DNA of 64,000 bases, taken from positions 25,641,683-25,705,682 of the forward strand of contig CM059560.1 of assembly GCA_030386875.1 (NCBI GenBank), read 5' to 3'. A model generated the notes under the pieces. It saw only the letters and a program-made list of their open reading frames with translations, had not been told where the DNA came from and searched no databases. The position numbers were made by a program, and so were the translations under genes. This DNA comes from Morinoia aosen. Taxonomy: Eukaryota; Arthropoda; Malacostraca; Amphipoda; Talitridae. Positions 52,501 through 55,500 of the stretch are shown here, piece after piece; position 1 is the first letter of the stretch, and each line of letters starts with the position of its first letter.

Positions 52501-55500
52501 AAATGTAACCGATGCACCGACGATGGATTTTTTAATTTCAAATTGCTGTGTTAATTTTTCTTCAAGTTCCTCATATGTAGCCTCAGTGAGTAACGTAGGT
52601 TTAATTCTTCGTTGTAGATCAGTAATTATGTTTACAGGCAAAGCTTTGATTAAAATACTAGCTTTTTTATCGCCATTATTTCCTGCTTTCTGAAGAGCGT
52701 CTGCACTTTGTACTTTCCAGCGCTCCAAGAATTCACTCACTGTTTCTACTTCCACGTCGAACGGAGGGCAGCTGACTGTAGAATACGCCATCTTAATTTC
52801 AGAGCACTTTTAAAGTTCAAATTCACTTCGCAAGTTCGAAGCCTCGTCGCCAATTGTAATATCTTGGAATTTCAGCAAGATATAAGGTTTACTGGACAGC
52901 ACTTGTAGATCGGTTAGCCTAGCCGTAAACCAGGCAAGAGGATAGCAAAACGAACAGCAGGACTACTAGTTTTGTACTGATCTCCAGTTCACACAGCTTG
53001 CTCTTAAGTCTAGTTCGAACAATGAACTTCCGCCCGGCAGTAGGGGCGCTACCGACCTATCCGGCGCTCGTAAATACCAGGCGCGCATCGGCTGTTCCGC
53101 CGGAAACTCCGAGCGAGCGAGACTCATAAATCTCCGCAGCCGGAACCTCCATAAATATCACAAGAGCGTCACTATACAACAAGTTGATAATAGCAACACT
53201 CACGAATGTGGATAAAATATAATATACCTGACATGTGTTAGATACATACTGGAAGAAGCATGGTATCGGTGCTTTAAAAGTCTTCTTCATAGCCTTAAAA
53301 AGCTTTATTGGATATCTAACGGCTAACAGCTCTAATGTGTTTTATTTTTTGTTTAATTTGTACCCTGATGTTTCTCCAAAGTTCACTTCCGAACGGCTGT
53401 TGCTTCCTCATTCTGATGTGTATGAAAAGCAGGTGCCAGTGCTTATCTAATAAAGGTGAGGTATAGACAATGATCTGAGCAAAAACTTTCGAATGCCAAA
53501 AAAGTAAATTAAGCTCCGTATCTGGTAGGGAATCAGGGAAGCGGATAAACGTATTAACTTATAAGTATACATAACGTAATTGCTAAAGGTGGGCGTGTAT
53601 TTCCCATTTTGATCAATAATTCTCTTAAGAATGAATTATTTTCAGACTTGATTGGTCCTCAATGAAGACACTGCTCGGAGATGCATCCATGATAAAGCGG
53701 CTACTCGATATTGACAAGAATAACATCAACGATGCGCTGCTTCGCAAGCTTAAAAAATATTTAGAAATGCCCAAGTTTACGCCAGATGAGGTAAGTCTGT
53801 AGGGGTATGTATGAAGAATCAATGTTTAACACTCCATAGTAATTTTTCGATGCCTAAAAATATATTGTATCACATTATTTAATTACATAAACACCGCTGT
53901 TGGAAGATTTTAACGCGGATTGTTTTACGTTTGAAGCACACATCGGCGAACGACTTGCGGAGCGAGCGTTCCACACCCATGTTCTGCCGCTAATTTTTTG
54001 AAGCAAGCCTTCACCAAATGCTTATAGCAATATTTTTAGCCTGCTAAATTCATTCTCAATTCATGTTTAGTAGCTTGCAAGAATGATAGAGTATATGGCA
54101 GTTACGAATCATCTCACATTTTAATTTCATTATTTTCATTACTTATGTAAACGAACAATTTCGAAAAAAAAACAATATTGCTTACTACAAAGTAACTGGA
54201 CCTAATAAACTGTTTAATACTATAATGCTTATTTTTAAAACCTCTCAAACAATTACCAAAATGAAATTCGAATGAGAGGAAACTTACTAATATTTAACAG
54301 CTTGAGAATAAATATTTAGGCGTTGAAATTCTCACGAAATAGCTTTCGTAAAATAGCAATGGCTTCCTTTTACCTTCTCTAGTTTATTTTTATCAAAAGT
54401 ACTTTTGTCCCTCTAGATGGGAAAAGTGTCGCGGCCTTGCCGGGTGCTCTGCGTGTGGCTGTTCGCTTTGGACCGCTACTCACACGCCCTTGTCTTGCTC
54501 CAGCCCAAGAAACTGAGGTAATGCTGATGCTTATGTAAACCTGTGCTCTAGATCAATCGTGTCTCTGCTGTGGAGTGTTTCGCTCCAATTTACTTGCAGG
54601 ACATGAAGCGTAGTATGCGGTCTACTGAAAAAAGACTAACGTAGTTTACATTGACGTTCCCCCGCAGTTTTTCTGCGGGGAAATATTCTAACAGCAACGA
54701 CAAATCTGGAAAGAAATATGGTTCATTGAGGATTGAAGTCATGATTTCTGTTCCTTTTATTATGTATTTCAAAGAGACTTATATATACTTGAATAGTAAC
54801 TTTTATTTCAGCCGACGTTGGTCTTGTGTTCGCTATAAGCCCTAAAACTCAATTTATGTGAATAAGGGGAACATTTACGACCATATTTGTTAGAGTTCTC
54901 AAGTATTTGCCAAATGCCATTTTAGTTATGAGTCCCTCCAGCAAGTCATTAGTTGCAAAGAAAGATGAAACAGGTTTTTTATTCATATCATGATTTTATT
55001 TAACCCTTATCTTCTCCGTTGATCAACTCGATAGCAAGAGAACTACTGTGAGCTACCAATACTGATAAAAGGACCTGAATTGTGAACTGGCTGCCCAAGC
55101 TGAGAGTTAGGTAGGCTTTCTTTTTGTTCAAATAAAATGTCTATTTTTTATGCTTAGGACCACCTTTTTCGGTTCACTGCTGGCCTGTCTTTCAGTTTAC
55201 CTAATGCTTTTTTCTTTGACTTTTATCTTGTTTTATAAATTTCTTTCTCGACTTACTGTTTCTATGCAACTTATGCAATGATTCCGAGTCCAATACTAAA
55301 TTATCTCCATACTAAATGATGCTTTCTTCCTTCCTCTCGTGGTAACTTTTTTTGCGATTAGGGGAGCCCAAACTAATATCTAATCTAATCTAATCTGCAG
55401 ACTGGCTGAGGCGGAGCGAGATCTCAGCGCACTTCTGCTGCAGCAGCGCCAGCTTCAGCAACAGCTGGGTGAGGCTCCCGGTGTCATCCGTCAACTCCGT

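Larger units (their letters stand above)
48442..53181 (-). mobile_element. Ty3/gypsy LTR retrotransposon (Mag/K02A2.6-like), complete, identical LTRs
   Basis: 4,740 bp on the minus strand inside dynein intron 31. Two 327-bp LTRs (TGTAAT...ACAACA), identical wherever I compared them, are flanked by the 5-bp duplication AGTTG (48437-48441 and 53182-53186). Order on the minus strand: 5' LTR, primer-binding site, gag, protease/RT/RNase H, integrase, polypurine tract, 3' LTR. There is no env. Identical LTRs mean insertion was recent, though pol is broken by a 1-nt shift and one stop. Confidence 0.96.

Noticed and set aside
48442..53181. Envelope gene of an errantivirus
   Set aside because: Only about 30 bases separate the integrase frame from the polypurine tract, and there is no room for env.
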